Source: Luscinia megarhynchos (taxonomy: Eukaryota; Chordata; Aves; Passeriformes; Turdidae). From it: a stretch of 64,000 nucleotides of DNA. Position 1 is the stretch's first letter; every line of letters begins with the position of its first letter. The stretch lies in contig CM067569.1 in the NCBI GenBank assembly GCA_034336665.1, forward strand, positions 22,079,820-22,143,819, in the 5' to 3' direction. This document shows positions 1 to 11,500 of this stretch, in pieces. A model generated the notes under the pieces. That model was not told the DNA's origin and made no database searches. It saw only the letters and a program-made list of their open reading frames with translations. The position numbers and the translations under genes are program-made.

Positions 1-492
1 GCTGATCCTGTGACTTACCTACCTGTTGATACTTTCCCTAATGAACCATGAGATCATTGAAAAGGAGATACTCAGTACTGAGTTTAACAAAGCCTTTTAC
101 TTGAATGGTACTCATAGGAGAATGTTCTTCACTCTTGGTTTCTGTACCTTCCTGACATCTTTTTTTCTGATCTATAACCCCAAACAAAGGACTATTTCAG
201 GGTTTATCTACATCAAGCTGTTGTGCTTGAGAATAGCAGGCTCTGTTCTGCTCAGTAATTCCATTGTCTTTTAAAACTATATAATGTCCTTATGACAGAA
301 AAGTGTGCAACTGTGCAATCCTCAGGATAATTCTGTGTGACACCCAAGCTTGTTGTGAGCAAACAGTGCAGACCCTGGCACAGGTGCAGGAAGAAAATTT
401 GCAATATGCTGCAGAGGACAACCCCCAAGAAAAAGCAGGTCTGCTTTGGACTGTAATCTCTGGGGCCTCTCTGCTGCCCCACTCCCATCCCC
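1..492. other. Unique non-coding sequence, no feature seen
   Basis: This stretch holds only short chance open frames on both strands, overlapping one another and lacking any recognisable domain. No repeat family, RNA gene or regulatory block is apparent. It leads directly into the inverted repeat that starts at 493. Confidence 0.5.
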
Positions 493-614
493 TTGAGAAT
501 TTTTGAAAGCACCATGTACAAAACATTAGATTTTCCCACATTTTTATTTCTCAGGATTTTCCCCCGTTACTCCAAGGCCAGTGTTTTGTACATGGTGCGT
601 TCAAAAATTCTCAA
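493..614. repeat. Near-perfect 34-bp inverted repeat (foldback)
   Basis: The left arm is 493-526 and the right arm is 581-614, with a 54-bp spacer at 527-580. The reverse complement of the right arm matches the left arm at 32 of 34 positions. The two differences are an a/c at arm position 16 and a t/c at the innermost position. Similarity stops abruptly on both sides, so this is a discrete structure and not part of a larger palindrome. Either strand, transcribed, would fold into a long hairpin. I recognise no transposon termini and no target-site duplication. Likely origins are template switching during replication or a small foldback element. A hairpin RNA gene is possible, but the 54-nt loop is large for a typical microRNA precursor. 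Confidence 0.9.
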
Positions 615-3600
615 CCTAAACTTTCAGTATTCTTTAAATATAATTTGATACAGGCTTTAGTTGTATCAGTGTTGAGTAATGTCTTGTGTTTGGCAGTTAT
701 TCTCTTTTGAAGAGCTGTTACAGCCTTAATTTTTTCTGAGTTCTGAAACTCACATACCCATCACATTTTAATGAAGTTTTTAGTCACTTGCAGGGTAAAA
801 TAGCAAATGAAATGTACCATTGAGTGTAAAATTTCAATGATTTTCTATCCAATTGCACTACTGTATAAACAATCTTTTTAAAATAAATATATAAATTCTA
901 TAAAGTAAGCAGATGCTCTATTGTATCACATTCAATTTTTTGTTTTTAATTAAAAAACTTATTACAATTTTCTAGATAATATGACAGCAAATTCAAGAGT
1001 AGAAGACTTTTAGATGTCTCAGAATAACAGCAATTAGAACCCGAGTTTTTGTGTACTTGGTCTTTTTGCACATGAACAGCTAATTAAACACGAGAGACTG
1101 GCCTTTGATATACAGCAAAAATATCCTTGTGTGCTCTGAGAGGAAGTCAGCACGATGTACTTCGGATGTCATCTGGTGCAGAGGTGTTCAGCTACATAGA
1201 GTGCAGAACATAATGTTTTCCATTAAAATAATTTTCTGTTAAATCCTCCAAGAAACCCATAAAAATCCAGCCCAAACAGTATAAGCCTGCCCCAAAACTA
1301 CAAACTAACCAAACTACAGCAGAAGCTCTTTTGAAATTATTTTTAGACATCAATTTCTCTTCTTATGTCAGCCTTTTTTTTTTCTTTTTTTAAAATCAGC
1401 AATTGTCGTCTAAAATTTCTAGGAAATCACAAGCCATGTTTGTTTTTATTTATCCTGACTGATAATATCTCAATAGTAGGCTCAGCAGAAAGGATTGTAT
1501 ACCTAAAATTAATATAATTTTGTATGAATGTTATGGAGTGCATAAACATGGGACAAAATGCAAGAGATGTGCATAGAGGAATTGCTCTTCAGCTTTAATG
1601 AAGCACTTCTTATCTGAAATTTTTCAAGTGAATGATGGATTAAGCTTTCAGACAACCTACCAGTTAGTGGAAATTATTATTGCACTTTTTTCCCCACTTC
1701 CCCTATATACTGAACAAACTGAGGTATTGAAATAAAAGACAGAGTAGGATATAGTTCAGAGGTATCAGTCACTGGAGTGTCACTTATTGTCATGGTTTTA
1801 TATCTGAACTTCTGTGCACAGTTCCAAAGTATGGAGACCTAAATCTAATTTATAAATATCTTCCTTAGTTCATGTATGTCTCTGCTTTTTTGCTAAACAC
1901 ATGTATTGTGTGAAGAGATGATGAAAACAACCCTGTTTTTAAAAATTGAAATTTAAGGGATAGAAGGAATTTTTGTTCTAACCATTGCTTGTATGCTCTG
2001 TGTTGAGCATTGCAGAGAGAGTGTTTTGAGAATTCAGTCTGGAGGCTTTTCTTTGGAGCATCTTTTGTCTTTTTATGAGATTAAATCTTCCCCTGTGGTA
2101 AAGGATGTATGGGCTGGACAGGGGAACATGTGAGGCTGTGCTTGTCATGATCAGGGACTGGGCATTGTTGAGTATACAGTTTCCAAAAGTAAAGACAGTT
2201 GGGATTCCTACCACCTGAAGCAATGTAGAAATCTTTTCTTTCTTTGATTATTTTTTCAGAATCTTTGTAGTTTAGAAAGGACCATCCTAAAATAGGCATC
2301 CATAATCTAAGAATAAATGTTTTTTCCTAAAATACAATTTCTATTGACACATGTTAAAACATTTTACTGCATTTTTAATCAAAGTTATTGAGTCTCTTTC
2401 CGATGTTATGGTGTGATTTCACTTTTTTTTTTGCACGTCAACAACTGAAGACAACAGGAAAGCTGAGAATACTCAATCTATGAATATAGAATTGCTAAAT
2501 AATGTAAGTTTTCTACTTTGGAAGGTTGCTTTTTTTTTGAGGGGTGATGAAGCAAAATGCTCAGGTATTTTAAAGGTGGGTGGCTCTTGTGAAGTGCATG
2601 TGAGTTTGCTGCAGTGTATTCTTGACAGCTAAATCCATGAGGAGCATGAAGCCTATCCACACCAGCTGGTGTAGATGAGCAGAGGGATTGAATAGCCATA
2701 ACCACTGTTCTTTGTGCATATTCTTTTTTAAGAAGACGGAAGGGGTGTAATTAGTTTGTAGGTCTTTCAAATATATTTGAAAAGGGATCGTGTGAGCACA
2801 GTGAGGATAAAATGGAAGAGTCTGTGAGGCCCCTTGCAGAGTGGAAGGCAGTGGCACGAGGGCTGGGATAGCAGATAATGGATACCCCAGGGCAGAGCTG
2901 ATGTGAAGAACAGGGGTGTGAGGAAACACTGATTCCATTTACTCTTGGAATTGAGAAGGGAACATAAAGTAGCATGACACTAGGAACAGATACCAGTTGC
3001 ATAGAGTTTATCTTTTCAATGGTGTAGTTTTGCATGATTTTCATTAATAAACATACTTTTAGCTGAGCAGTATGCCAGGACATATGGTGTTTCACTGTGA
3101 AACAAAATTTCAAACCAGTTTGCATTAAAACACAAGGATGTTCAAGTTGAAACATGTTTTATATCTATTAAGACACTTGTTAGTGTCTAGATACATAAGC
3201 TGTGCAGTAAACTTTGCAAATCTTCAGAGTTCTGATAAAACATCTGATGAATGGCATAAAAGAATTACCACTGCTGTGGTGCTCAATAGTTTGTAAAAAC
3301 ACGTGGAGGGGGGGAACCTATTGAAATGATTATTAAAATGAATACTGGTGGTTTAGCAACTACACAAATATCTCACATTTTTCCCCTTTTCTTTTTTGTC
3401 AGACTTCACCTGCACAAAATCTCTTATCTTTCTGAAAAATATATACACACTAGTGAGAGTATAAACACATCATTACACTTTCATGGCAGATAAGCTTGCT
3501 CTGTTGGAGTGTAAACTCATTTTTCTTTGGGTGACCTTTAAATAGTATTGTGCTATTGGATGGGATTTAAATCAATAATTTTTGTCAAAACAAAATACAG

Positions 3601-6600
3601 TGTTGGGTTTTTTCTTTGTCATTTAACCAGTTCTTTAAACTATCAAGGAATAATGGATTTCCATGTGTTATAATCTAGGAAAAAAAAATCTGTGGAATTC
3701 ATTTAACTAGTTTAAAAGAATGCCATTTTTCTCCGTTGTTGATAGTACTTTGTTTTATTTTGAAAAATGTTCAACAGCAGGGTAACATACAGTGTTACTA
3801 TAATTAGTGACTTAATGCCTTTTCTGCATTCACATTGTAAAACAACAGTGTCCCAGGTGTGAGAAGGTTAAAATGAGAAGTACCCAGTAGTTATGAAGCA
3901 GCAATAATGAGTTTCCTTCTACTTACCATGGATTTGTGTGATATACAACTTGCAATTAAGCATGGCTTGGTGATTCAGTGATTAATGTATATACGACTCC
4001 TAAAGGAGCAGCACAGGCCTCCCGTCACATCCTTCATGATGTTTACAGCTGGGTACCTATTAACAGGAAGATGGAAAGGGCCATTTACAATTCAGTAACC
4101 TTTATGACAGTGAACTCTTTAATCAGCATTTTATTTCCTTTGTAACACTTTAGTCATCTACAAATGTCAGAATAAAATAGGGCTATGAAATATTTAGGAT
4201 CGGCATGTGGAAATTGACTTCCTTGATTTAAGCTGCTGTGTCTTTTCATTTTGTTGTTTTGGGAGCTTTTACTTTTATTGAAAGACAATTTATAACTAAA
4301 TGCTCCCAATAGTGACTGGCATTAGGGTCAGAAAAATTACAGAAATCTGTGTTCTTGTTCTGTAAAATGTTGGTGGTTGCTGTGTTGGGTAATAATTTAT
4401 TCAAATAAAAACATTAGCAGTGGGGTTCACTTTTCAGAATACTGTTTCTTTACAAATACAGTGGACTCAGTGAGTTTATGACAAAATATCCCAGTGTACT
4501 CATAGAAATAATGAAGTGTAACATATATCCTAAAATAAGTTGTCAAGTATGTGTACCCGTGTCTATGAAATATGCAAAGTGTTTTATTATTTTTGTCAAA
4601 TGATTCTGAGACTGTCCAACTTCCATGGCAATTGTCTTATGCTTTGTCTGATGGCAATCATCACTTTCTGTCCCCAGGAAGAAGCATTGTCCCTGCCTTG
4701 GTGCACTGCAGAGGAAATACAAATTTGTCTAACCAAGTGTTTTTCTTCATGCATGTGTATGCAGTTTGTGTATAGATTATAAATTAGTATTTAATTCTTG
4801 ATATCTACAGCATTTAAAGGGTGAATTAAACATTTTCCAAGTGGTAACACAACAATTTTTAATCCTCACATGGTAAGGGGGTGGTTCTGTTGGAAGGGCA
4901 GTGTTTTGTCCTCCTGGGGATATTGGGAACTTTTGACCCTAGTCCTGAACTGTATTTAAACCGTAATTAAACCATTGCAATAATGCTGCTTGGGTTTGCA
5001 GCGTTAAACCCAGCAGAGTTTTACTTTCAGCTGCCTGCTGCTATGTTGTAAAATACTGACCCAGGTGACTGGAGCTGTGCTTAAGAGGTTATTTGTAATT
5101 TCGTATCACAGCTGCAGGTTGGTAACAAGGAAGGTAACTTCCTGCTTCACAGGTGTTAATAAGGTTTATTGCATTTGGGAGATCAAGATTTCATCTGCTG
5201 CTCTGTGTGTAGGAGCTGTGTACTGGTCAAAGTAATATGCTTTATCTGCTACCTATTATATTGGATGTGGTTTTGTATGTTATGGTTTATTTGAAAAAAA
5301 AAATTAAAGGAAAAACGTTTTTAAAAAAATCAAAGACTCTAGAAGACTTATGCAGGCCAATAATGAGCACAATTTTGAATGCAGACCTTTTCTCACTGAA
5401 GTATGTGGCTTGGAGAAAATGTTTGATCATAGAAAGACCTCTGATCCCCAAAACTTAACTCTTTGTCTATGAAATCTATTGTCTAGGTACAGATATTATC
5501 TCTAGTAAAAGGCCTTATCTCTCAGACTCTAGAATCAAGTTATTCAAGCTATGAATGTTTGGGATTTCAGGTGCTTTGCAGTTAGAAGCTGTGTAGCTGT
5601 TCCTCAGTTAACCTCTTGTTTGGTCCCATAACTTTAGAACCTATTGAAGTTCCAGAAACTTATAGATGTCGTTATGAAATATGCTGATGTTCAGGCCTGG
5701 TTTAGCTATCTTGATCATGATCATTCTTCCTTAACCTCGGTATATTTAGGTAATAGGGACAGTAAGCCAAACAAATATTTCATATGAATGTTATGAGACA
5801 TTTTTGTGCTGATACAAACATACAACAAGGGTTGTCTTGGCATAGCTTTTTTCAAAAATGTGTTTTAAAGACTTAATATTGTATATGCAGTGTTTAGAAA
5901 GATCTAATAAATAGCTAGTAAGCAAATGCAATTGGCAAATTTAGAAAGAAAGCAAGGGGAAAAAAAAAGCCTGAAATTGATGTTCCAAGGAAGACAATAA
6001 CCATTGGATGGGCAGTGCACAAATAAGATATGAACAAACTATTTATTGTTTGGTATCCTTGGCTACCCTACTAAGTAGGAATGTATCTGAAGTACAAAAA
6101 GTTGGCAGTGATCAGAGAAAAGGTACAAAGTAGCTCCTGGTCACCATCATCAAGGAGGGTGTCTCATTCAGCACCCTGATAGTCAATGTAAGATTGTGTT
6201 TTTTGATGAGTTTTTGATGATGTTGTACTCCTCTAATACACCTTGTAAAGTTCTACTTGTTGTATTGACCAGATTTGGTCGAGAGATGTTACTTTTAAAA
6301 TGGAATAAAGAGTGAGCAAGGGATTTCCTTAAGAGACAAAAGCAGGTGGCAACAATGAGCCTGAGAACTAGCATTGGATTAATTCAGTGCTGTCTCTATT
6401 GCTTGAAAATACAAGTTTAAATGATAAAGAAAAGAGACATGAAGTTGACAAAGTATACTCTGTTATGAGTATTTCAAAAATAAATGTTTATCCTAACTTC
6501 ACCATTCTACCAGACTCTACAGAAAATCCATGTTTAATTTGAAGAAGAAAACCTGTGTCACATTTGATGATGGACTCAAGACACCTTGTATGCATCTGTG

Positions 6601-7229
6601 TTTATAATTGGTGAGACAGAAAGGTGAATGAGACCTCTCTGCAGTACTGCTTGATACTGACTCTTTCTTTTTTTTGTCCTATTTTTTGAGTGGATTACTC
6701 AAAGATATCCTAAATGTTAAAAACATTCTAAGAAGTTAAATAGTGGGAAAAAATATTAAAAAGGAAGAACTAAGGATTCTTTTTTCAAGATTGGGTGTTA
6801 GCCTTTAGGGGATGGGGCAGTGTTTTTTGCTGCCTGACACCCACCTTGGTTGTACTGCTATTCTACTTGGGGATAATGGAGGGAGCAAACAAACACATGG
6901 GGATGTGCCCCAATGTGTAGCTGGAAAACAGAAACTCTGGAACTTAATGCTACTAGTTTCAGCTGTTTGGGGCCTTGACTTGAGAGGCTTGGGGTTTTTA
7001 AAAATCTCTTGCAGTTTCACAGCTGTGAAATGCTGCCATCCTTTTGCAGGGATTATTTAAATATTTATCCTTTCTTGCTACTTGACCTTTCCTGCTTGGT
7101 TTTAGTTCCTGTGGCCAGCTTGCTTTGTGTTTCATGAGCTCAGTAAACCGTGGCCTTCAATTCCCTTGTTCTAGTATTTTCACTTAAGACCAGGAGTGAT
7201 GAGCAAAAGGTTTCAGGCTCAATCCTTGA
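615..7229. other. AT-rich non-coding sequence, no genes
   Basis: About 6.6 kb of AT-rich, CpG-poor sequence. It contains homopolymer runs (T-rich at 1374-1391, T10 at 2423-2432, A10 at 5294-5303) and one small hairpin at 4986-5016. No interspersed repeat family could be recognised. Open frames of 60-134 codons occur on both strands, the longest on the minus strand near 2751-3155. They lack domain signatures and overlap each other in different frames, so I treat them as chance. Confidence 0.5.
4986..5016. repeat. Short hairpin-forming inverted repeat
   Basis: The arms at 4986-4997 and 5006-5016 pair over 11 bp with one bulged T in the left arm, around an 8-base loop. It is flanked by unique sequence. 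No T-run or family signature suggests a defined function. Structures this small can occur by chance in 64 kb. Confidence 0.5.
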
Positions 7230-7470
7230 GCAAAGGGCCGCTGTGACAGGGATTATTATTTATTTGTCATCTTGGATGTAATAAGCTGTAGGTACAGCAT
7301 CGAGAGCCCTTGATTTATTGCGCTGTCGACTGCCACTAGCAGGACGTCTGCTGTACCATGCAGGATGAATACCACACTGTCAGCTCTGTCGATCTGTCTC
7401 TGCCACTGCGCTCTCTCTCATAACACATTCCCATTTCATGCCAGAATACATAAACAATCTTTCATTATTT
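7230..7470. promoter_or_regulatory. Candidate conserved non-coding element
   Basis: In a CpG-depleted background this block keeps about seven CpGs between 7238 and 7410. It has balanced composition, no simple repeats and no open frame. It includes a GTCGAC palindrome (7326-7331), a GACGTC palindrome (7343-7348) and a homeodomain-type TTTATTG word. Such sequence texture is typical of constrained vertebrate enhancers. This is an inference from composition only; a decayed repeat of unknown family is the alternative. Confidence 0.35.
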
Positions 7471-9339
7471 TGATGCCTTTTTCATATTTGTTCTTTACAG
7501 AACATAAAGTTTGAATTTATGGGTTTCCTTTACATTATTTCAACACACTCCACCATTTTCCGGGTTTGTGGTTTAACTCTCAGAAATTGGCTGCCAGGTG
7601 ATTTAGTTATTTTGGCTTTCTAGTTTTATAGTTATTTAATATCACAGTGCCAGATACTGAGAAAACGTAGTGTATAGCAGGTATGGGATTTGCAGTCAGA
7701 CTCTGTCATCAGCAAAACATGGCCATGGGGACACAATGTGGAAATTAAAAACTAGGCATGCAGAGCAGGAAATACTCCCTCCAACCTTCATTTTTAATTT
7801 ATTTAAATACTTTTCCAAAATATTTTTCCTTAGATGCTGTTACAAATGTAATGGGAAGCTGTTTAATTGGAAAAGAACATGTGAATAGTGAGCAAGCCAT
7901 TTCCCTTGAATAATTGCAATTAAGGGAATTTCTAACCTGTTGGCAGAAACATTGCTCTGATTTTTTCCCAATACTTTATTGTAGGTGGGGAAAGGGGAGG
8001 AAAGAATGTCCAGAAATCTGTGTGATTCGTACTGTGCATTCTTCATATTTGTACAGTGGTCCACATCTGTTTATATCCTCTAATTGCGTTTACCTAAGGG
8101 GTTTTTTTCTTTAATATTCTGCAGCATGTTATTCATTGAACTCCAAGGAGCTGAAAGTCATTGCTCGAGTGAGTGAACTTAAATGTCACTATAAATACAG
8201 CAAGTCAAAATACGAATATATGTCAAAATAGTTAAAAATGTGTTATAAAAAAGGCTTATGAGTAGTATTAAAAAAATTATTGCAAACTGTGCAGAGCATG
8301 AACCAGAAAATGTAGTGTTCCTGCCAATGTAACATGCACATATAATGGGTTGTGGGAGCACCTCTGACTCCGTGGGTGCAGCAGTGGACAGTGAAGTCTT
8401 GAGGAAGGGGCCATGTAACCTGTAACCATGTTCTGTGCACAGTGTGCAGCAGAGGAGGGGGTCTGCTGCTGCCTGGGGCTTCAGGTGCTGCCAATGACCA
8501 TGATCAGTAACGTTCCTTCAAGTTACTCGTGTATGCAAACATTTCCAAGGTAGTGAGGCATAATTATTTTGTGATATTACCCTGTGTCTTCTCATCAGGA
8601 CATATTAAGGGCTGATAAAGACTTGTTCATTGCTGTATTTGTGTGCAAAGGTTGAAAAAGTTTTTGTGCTCGAGAGGCAGGTGAATAATGACTCCTAGTT
8701 TTCTTCTATTGAAAAAAGTAGGGCTGCTTTTCCATCTTCAGTAAAAACATCTCAGTGTTTTTCATAGTCAGTTTTATTTTTTTTCCCCTAAAAGGAGAGA
8801 GAAAGCATGGCTTTGCCACTGAAACTATATCTGGTAAAAAGAAACTTGTTTTAATTGGCTGTGAAAATAGGCATATTTCTCTAGGATGTTAACAAATGTG
8901 GATTTCACTCTATAAAAGCAAGATAATAATTGTCAGTTCTTCCTCCTCAGTGCAACCTACGTTAGGACAGCTGGGAATACACATAGCTCATGTTACATAG
9001 CAAAGATTTGTTCTAGCTACAAAGAAACCAGAGTAAATTAATATGAGAAATTTGTTTTGTGTCCGGGGTAAAAAAGGCTGTGCAGGTTGGTGTTGTCAGC
9101 AAAAGCTGCTTGTCACTTTGACCTGCTCTGTTAAGTGTTTGATGTGTTTTCTCAGAGTAATCTGTGAATAACATTACACCCAACCAGCAGAGAAGCAGAG
9201 GGAGCGATAGCAGAATTAATATCTGGAAGCGTTGATAATTATATATCAGAATCTAATTTTTAGCACAGAAAATGTGTTAATGACAGAGAAGAAAACAAAA
9301 ACCACTAGCTTCTCCCAGCAGGATCCAAAGTGTCATTTA
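7471..9339. other. Non-coding sequence, no feature seen
   Basis: AT-rich unique sequence. A slightly GC-richer patch at about 8350-8490 gives an 83-codon minus-strand frame with proline-rich, low-complexity content and no recognisable family. No repeat family was identified. Confidence 0.45.
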
Positions 9340-9600
9340 TTATTTCTCAGCTGGATATCTATCAAGTTTATGGGTTAATTTTTCTGTAGACTGTTATTTA
9401 TGGGTTTTTGTTTGTTTTCAGCCATCATTACTAACAATACGGTTAATAGCAATCATTTGTTATCCGGCACCAGCGGTGATGCTTCAGATGCGAGCAGTGA
9501 ACTGAGAATACTCATTTGGTAGCTGAATAAGGCTTTGACAGGGCCCATTTATAACAAGCTCATTCCATAATGTCCAGCCTATTAATAAAATTTTGTTGCT
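9340..9600. promoter_or_regulatory. Candidate conserved non-coding element with homeodomain-like words
   Basis: The block carries several TAAT-type cores (for example near 9430-9450 and 9580-9600), an ATATCTATCAA word and a CpG-retaining central part near 9463-9492. It has no frame and no repeat similarity. The mix of TAAT/ATTA cores and retained CpGs resembles developmental enhancers. The assignment rests on texture only and needs alignment to other birds or mammals. Confidence 0.35.
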
Positions 9601-11200
9601 GTCTAATTAGAGATGTCTGATGTGTATAGTAGCACAGCAAAGAAGACTTTCTTCTCCTGCTTTTCAGATCTGCTGTATCATACATGAGACCAGTGGTTCA
9701 GGAAATAAAACTGGGGTGTTCTGGGGTTCTGTCTCCCCTCGTAAGTGATTTGAAATACAGTTTGTATGGCAGGATGGCCCAGGTCACATATACATGCATG
9801 TTGAGGGAAGGTCTTTATTTTCATTAGCTTGGATCACCCTCAAGTCTCTCTTTTTTTATTTTCTTTTGCATGTTTTCTTTTATTGGCTTAATGTTCAAGA
9901 TTTAGCTAAAAATAACTAATAAAGTAAAACGTATCTGTCATATCGTAATTGAATGTATACATGTAGACAGAACGTGATTCTTGGGTGTGTCAGTATGTCT
10001 TTGAGAAAAGAACAGTTTGATCCCTGAGGGAAGGGGTGTGATGAGAGAAAAAAGCCTGGGCCTGATCATTAGATTTCTTTTTTTCTTCCTTCTGTTTCTT
10101 CGAGGAGTGAGGAATCAGCAGGATTTACTGAACTCGGCAGTAAGGGGATAGTTAGCAGTATAACCAGGACTGAAAGCAGAGCCTTTTGTTGCCCAGCAAG
10201 TCCCAGAATATTTCAAGTACTTTGTACAGGTCATAGAACAATCCCGTGTTTTTTGCTGATGGGATCTTTCATCGAAACACACCAAAATATTTTTTTAGTG
10301 GTGAGCTAAATAGCGTGCTCACCAAGTTGTTATGAGTGAGCAGTTTGTAAACCGAAGCACAATTAGGCAAAAAGATTTATACCAGGACACAGAAGTTGTT
10401 TGTGGGAAGGTTTTAATTCCTTAGTGAGTGATTTCATGCAGGTGATTTCTGTTCCTGAAATGACCTGTCAGAAGCATTCTTGTTCTGTTTTGTTTTTACA
10501 GGTAGAGTCAAGTATATGATAATGATGAAAATGAGTTAATTTCCATTTCATAAAATGCTTTTGCTCATGTAACTGCTGATTTAGTGATAACATATACCCT
10601 TCCACCCTGGTTCTACTTTCCAGTGCACAAATGGAATGTTTGAAGAACTTTTGTCATTTCCAGCTAGTGCTGAGGTGATTGTATTACATTTTTTTAAAAA
10701 AAAACCAGCACCATGTTTTTGCAAGTACCTAGCTTCTAATTAAAAGCAAAATATTAATAGTACTTATTTTATGCTTAGAATATTGCACTGCTGAACTGAG
10801 GGAAAGGGAACAGGAAAAACACAGTGATTTAATATAATTTCATTGCTAGGTAACAATTTGTTTCTTTAGTCATCTTTTATGTTTTTCCAGTTGAAATTTA
10901 AATCTTTGTAAATTACCTTTTGAATGAAGCCACATTTGGTTTTGGTGTGTTATTTTCCCAGAATGTTGCTTCTAAGACAGCATATTTTATGCAAGAAAAT
11001 TAGATGAGATTTTAACTTAAAGTTGCCATGAAGCTGCTGCATGGATTTCAGCTGGTAAAGAATCTCTATATGCTGGTGAGGTGTTTTTTTATCTCCTAAA
11101 CTGCTCTTGACGTAGAGCTTATCAACCCTTAATTAGTGATACATTTTCTCCTTGTGATTTCTATTGATGTTTTGTAGAGCTGAAGATGAATTGAGCCTCA
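9601..11200. other. Non-coding sequence, no clear feature
   Basis: AT-rich unique sequence. A segment at about 10085-10160 is less AT-biased and follows a T/C-rich stretch, but I see no donor site or frame that would make it an exon. No repeats were recognised. Confidence 0.45.
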
Positions 11201-11210
11201 ACCTGACTAG

Positions 11211-11497
11211 CGGACGAATTGTTTTAGAAAATCCAGCAAACATCTCTCTCTCTCCCCCCTTCTCTGTCTGTCTGTCTCTTTCTCTGTTGCTCCCGCTAGG
11301 AGAGGTGAAAAGCTGCGCGATAGAAATCAGGTTCAGCATTAGTGGCTGTGCTCGCCTGTGCAATAGGAAGCGACAGGCGGCAGGGCCGCCGTCAGCAGAG
11401 CAGGAGGCGCAGATGGGAGGGTAAAGCTCCCTGGTGGCAGCAGCCGCCGCGGACGGGACCGCGAGAGCCAGGATGAAGTCAGCACTGACAAAGTGCG
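11211..11497. promoter_or_regulatory. CpG-rich islet, possible promoter or alternative first exon
   Basis: About 18 CpGs fall in 287 bp, against a surrounding sequence with one CpG every few hundred bases. The centre (11375-11465) is strongly GC-rich and repeats GCCGCC-type words. No repeat family matches, so the CpGs appear native. The islet also contains the longest open frame in the window on the minus strand (11133-11630, 165 codons). That frame is low-complexity Pro/Ser/Ala-rich with no domain, and long frames are expected in GC-rich DNA. Vertebrate CpG islets of this kind often mark promoters of alternative transcripts or long non-coding RNAs. Direction of transcription is not evident, as I see no convincing TATA box. 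Confidence 0.5.
11243..11299 (+). other. Long pyrimidine tract ending in a splice-acceptor-like AG
   Basis: A CT-rich tract with CTCT and CTGT repeats runs from 11243 to about 11292 and is followed by an AG at 11298-11299. On the + strand this is a textbook-shaped 3' splice site. A GTAAAG that could serve as a 5' splice site lies at 11421, which would define a 121-bp exon (11300-11420) inside the CpG islet. The only + strand frame open through it ends just past that donor. Coding potential is therefore weak, and an untranslated exon is the more plausible reading if it is an exon at all. Confidence 0.35.
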
Positions 11498-11500
11498 GGA

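Noticed and set aside
493..614. MicroRNA precursor at the inverted repeat
   Set aside because: The arms match no miRNA I know and the 54-base loop is large; kept only as a structural repeat pending small-RNA data.
4981..5040. GTTAAACCCAGCAG and CAGCTGCCTGCTG words recalling the antisense end of an ERVL LTR
   Set aside because: Similarity does not extend to either side and no TG terminus is present; more likely coincidence, with the local hairpin explaining part of it.
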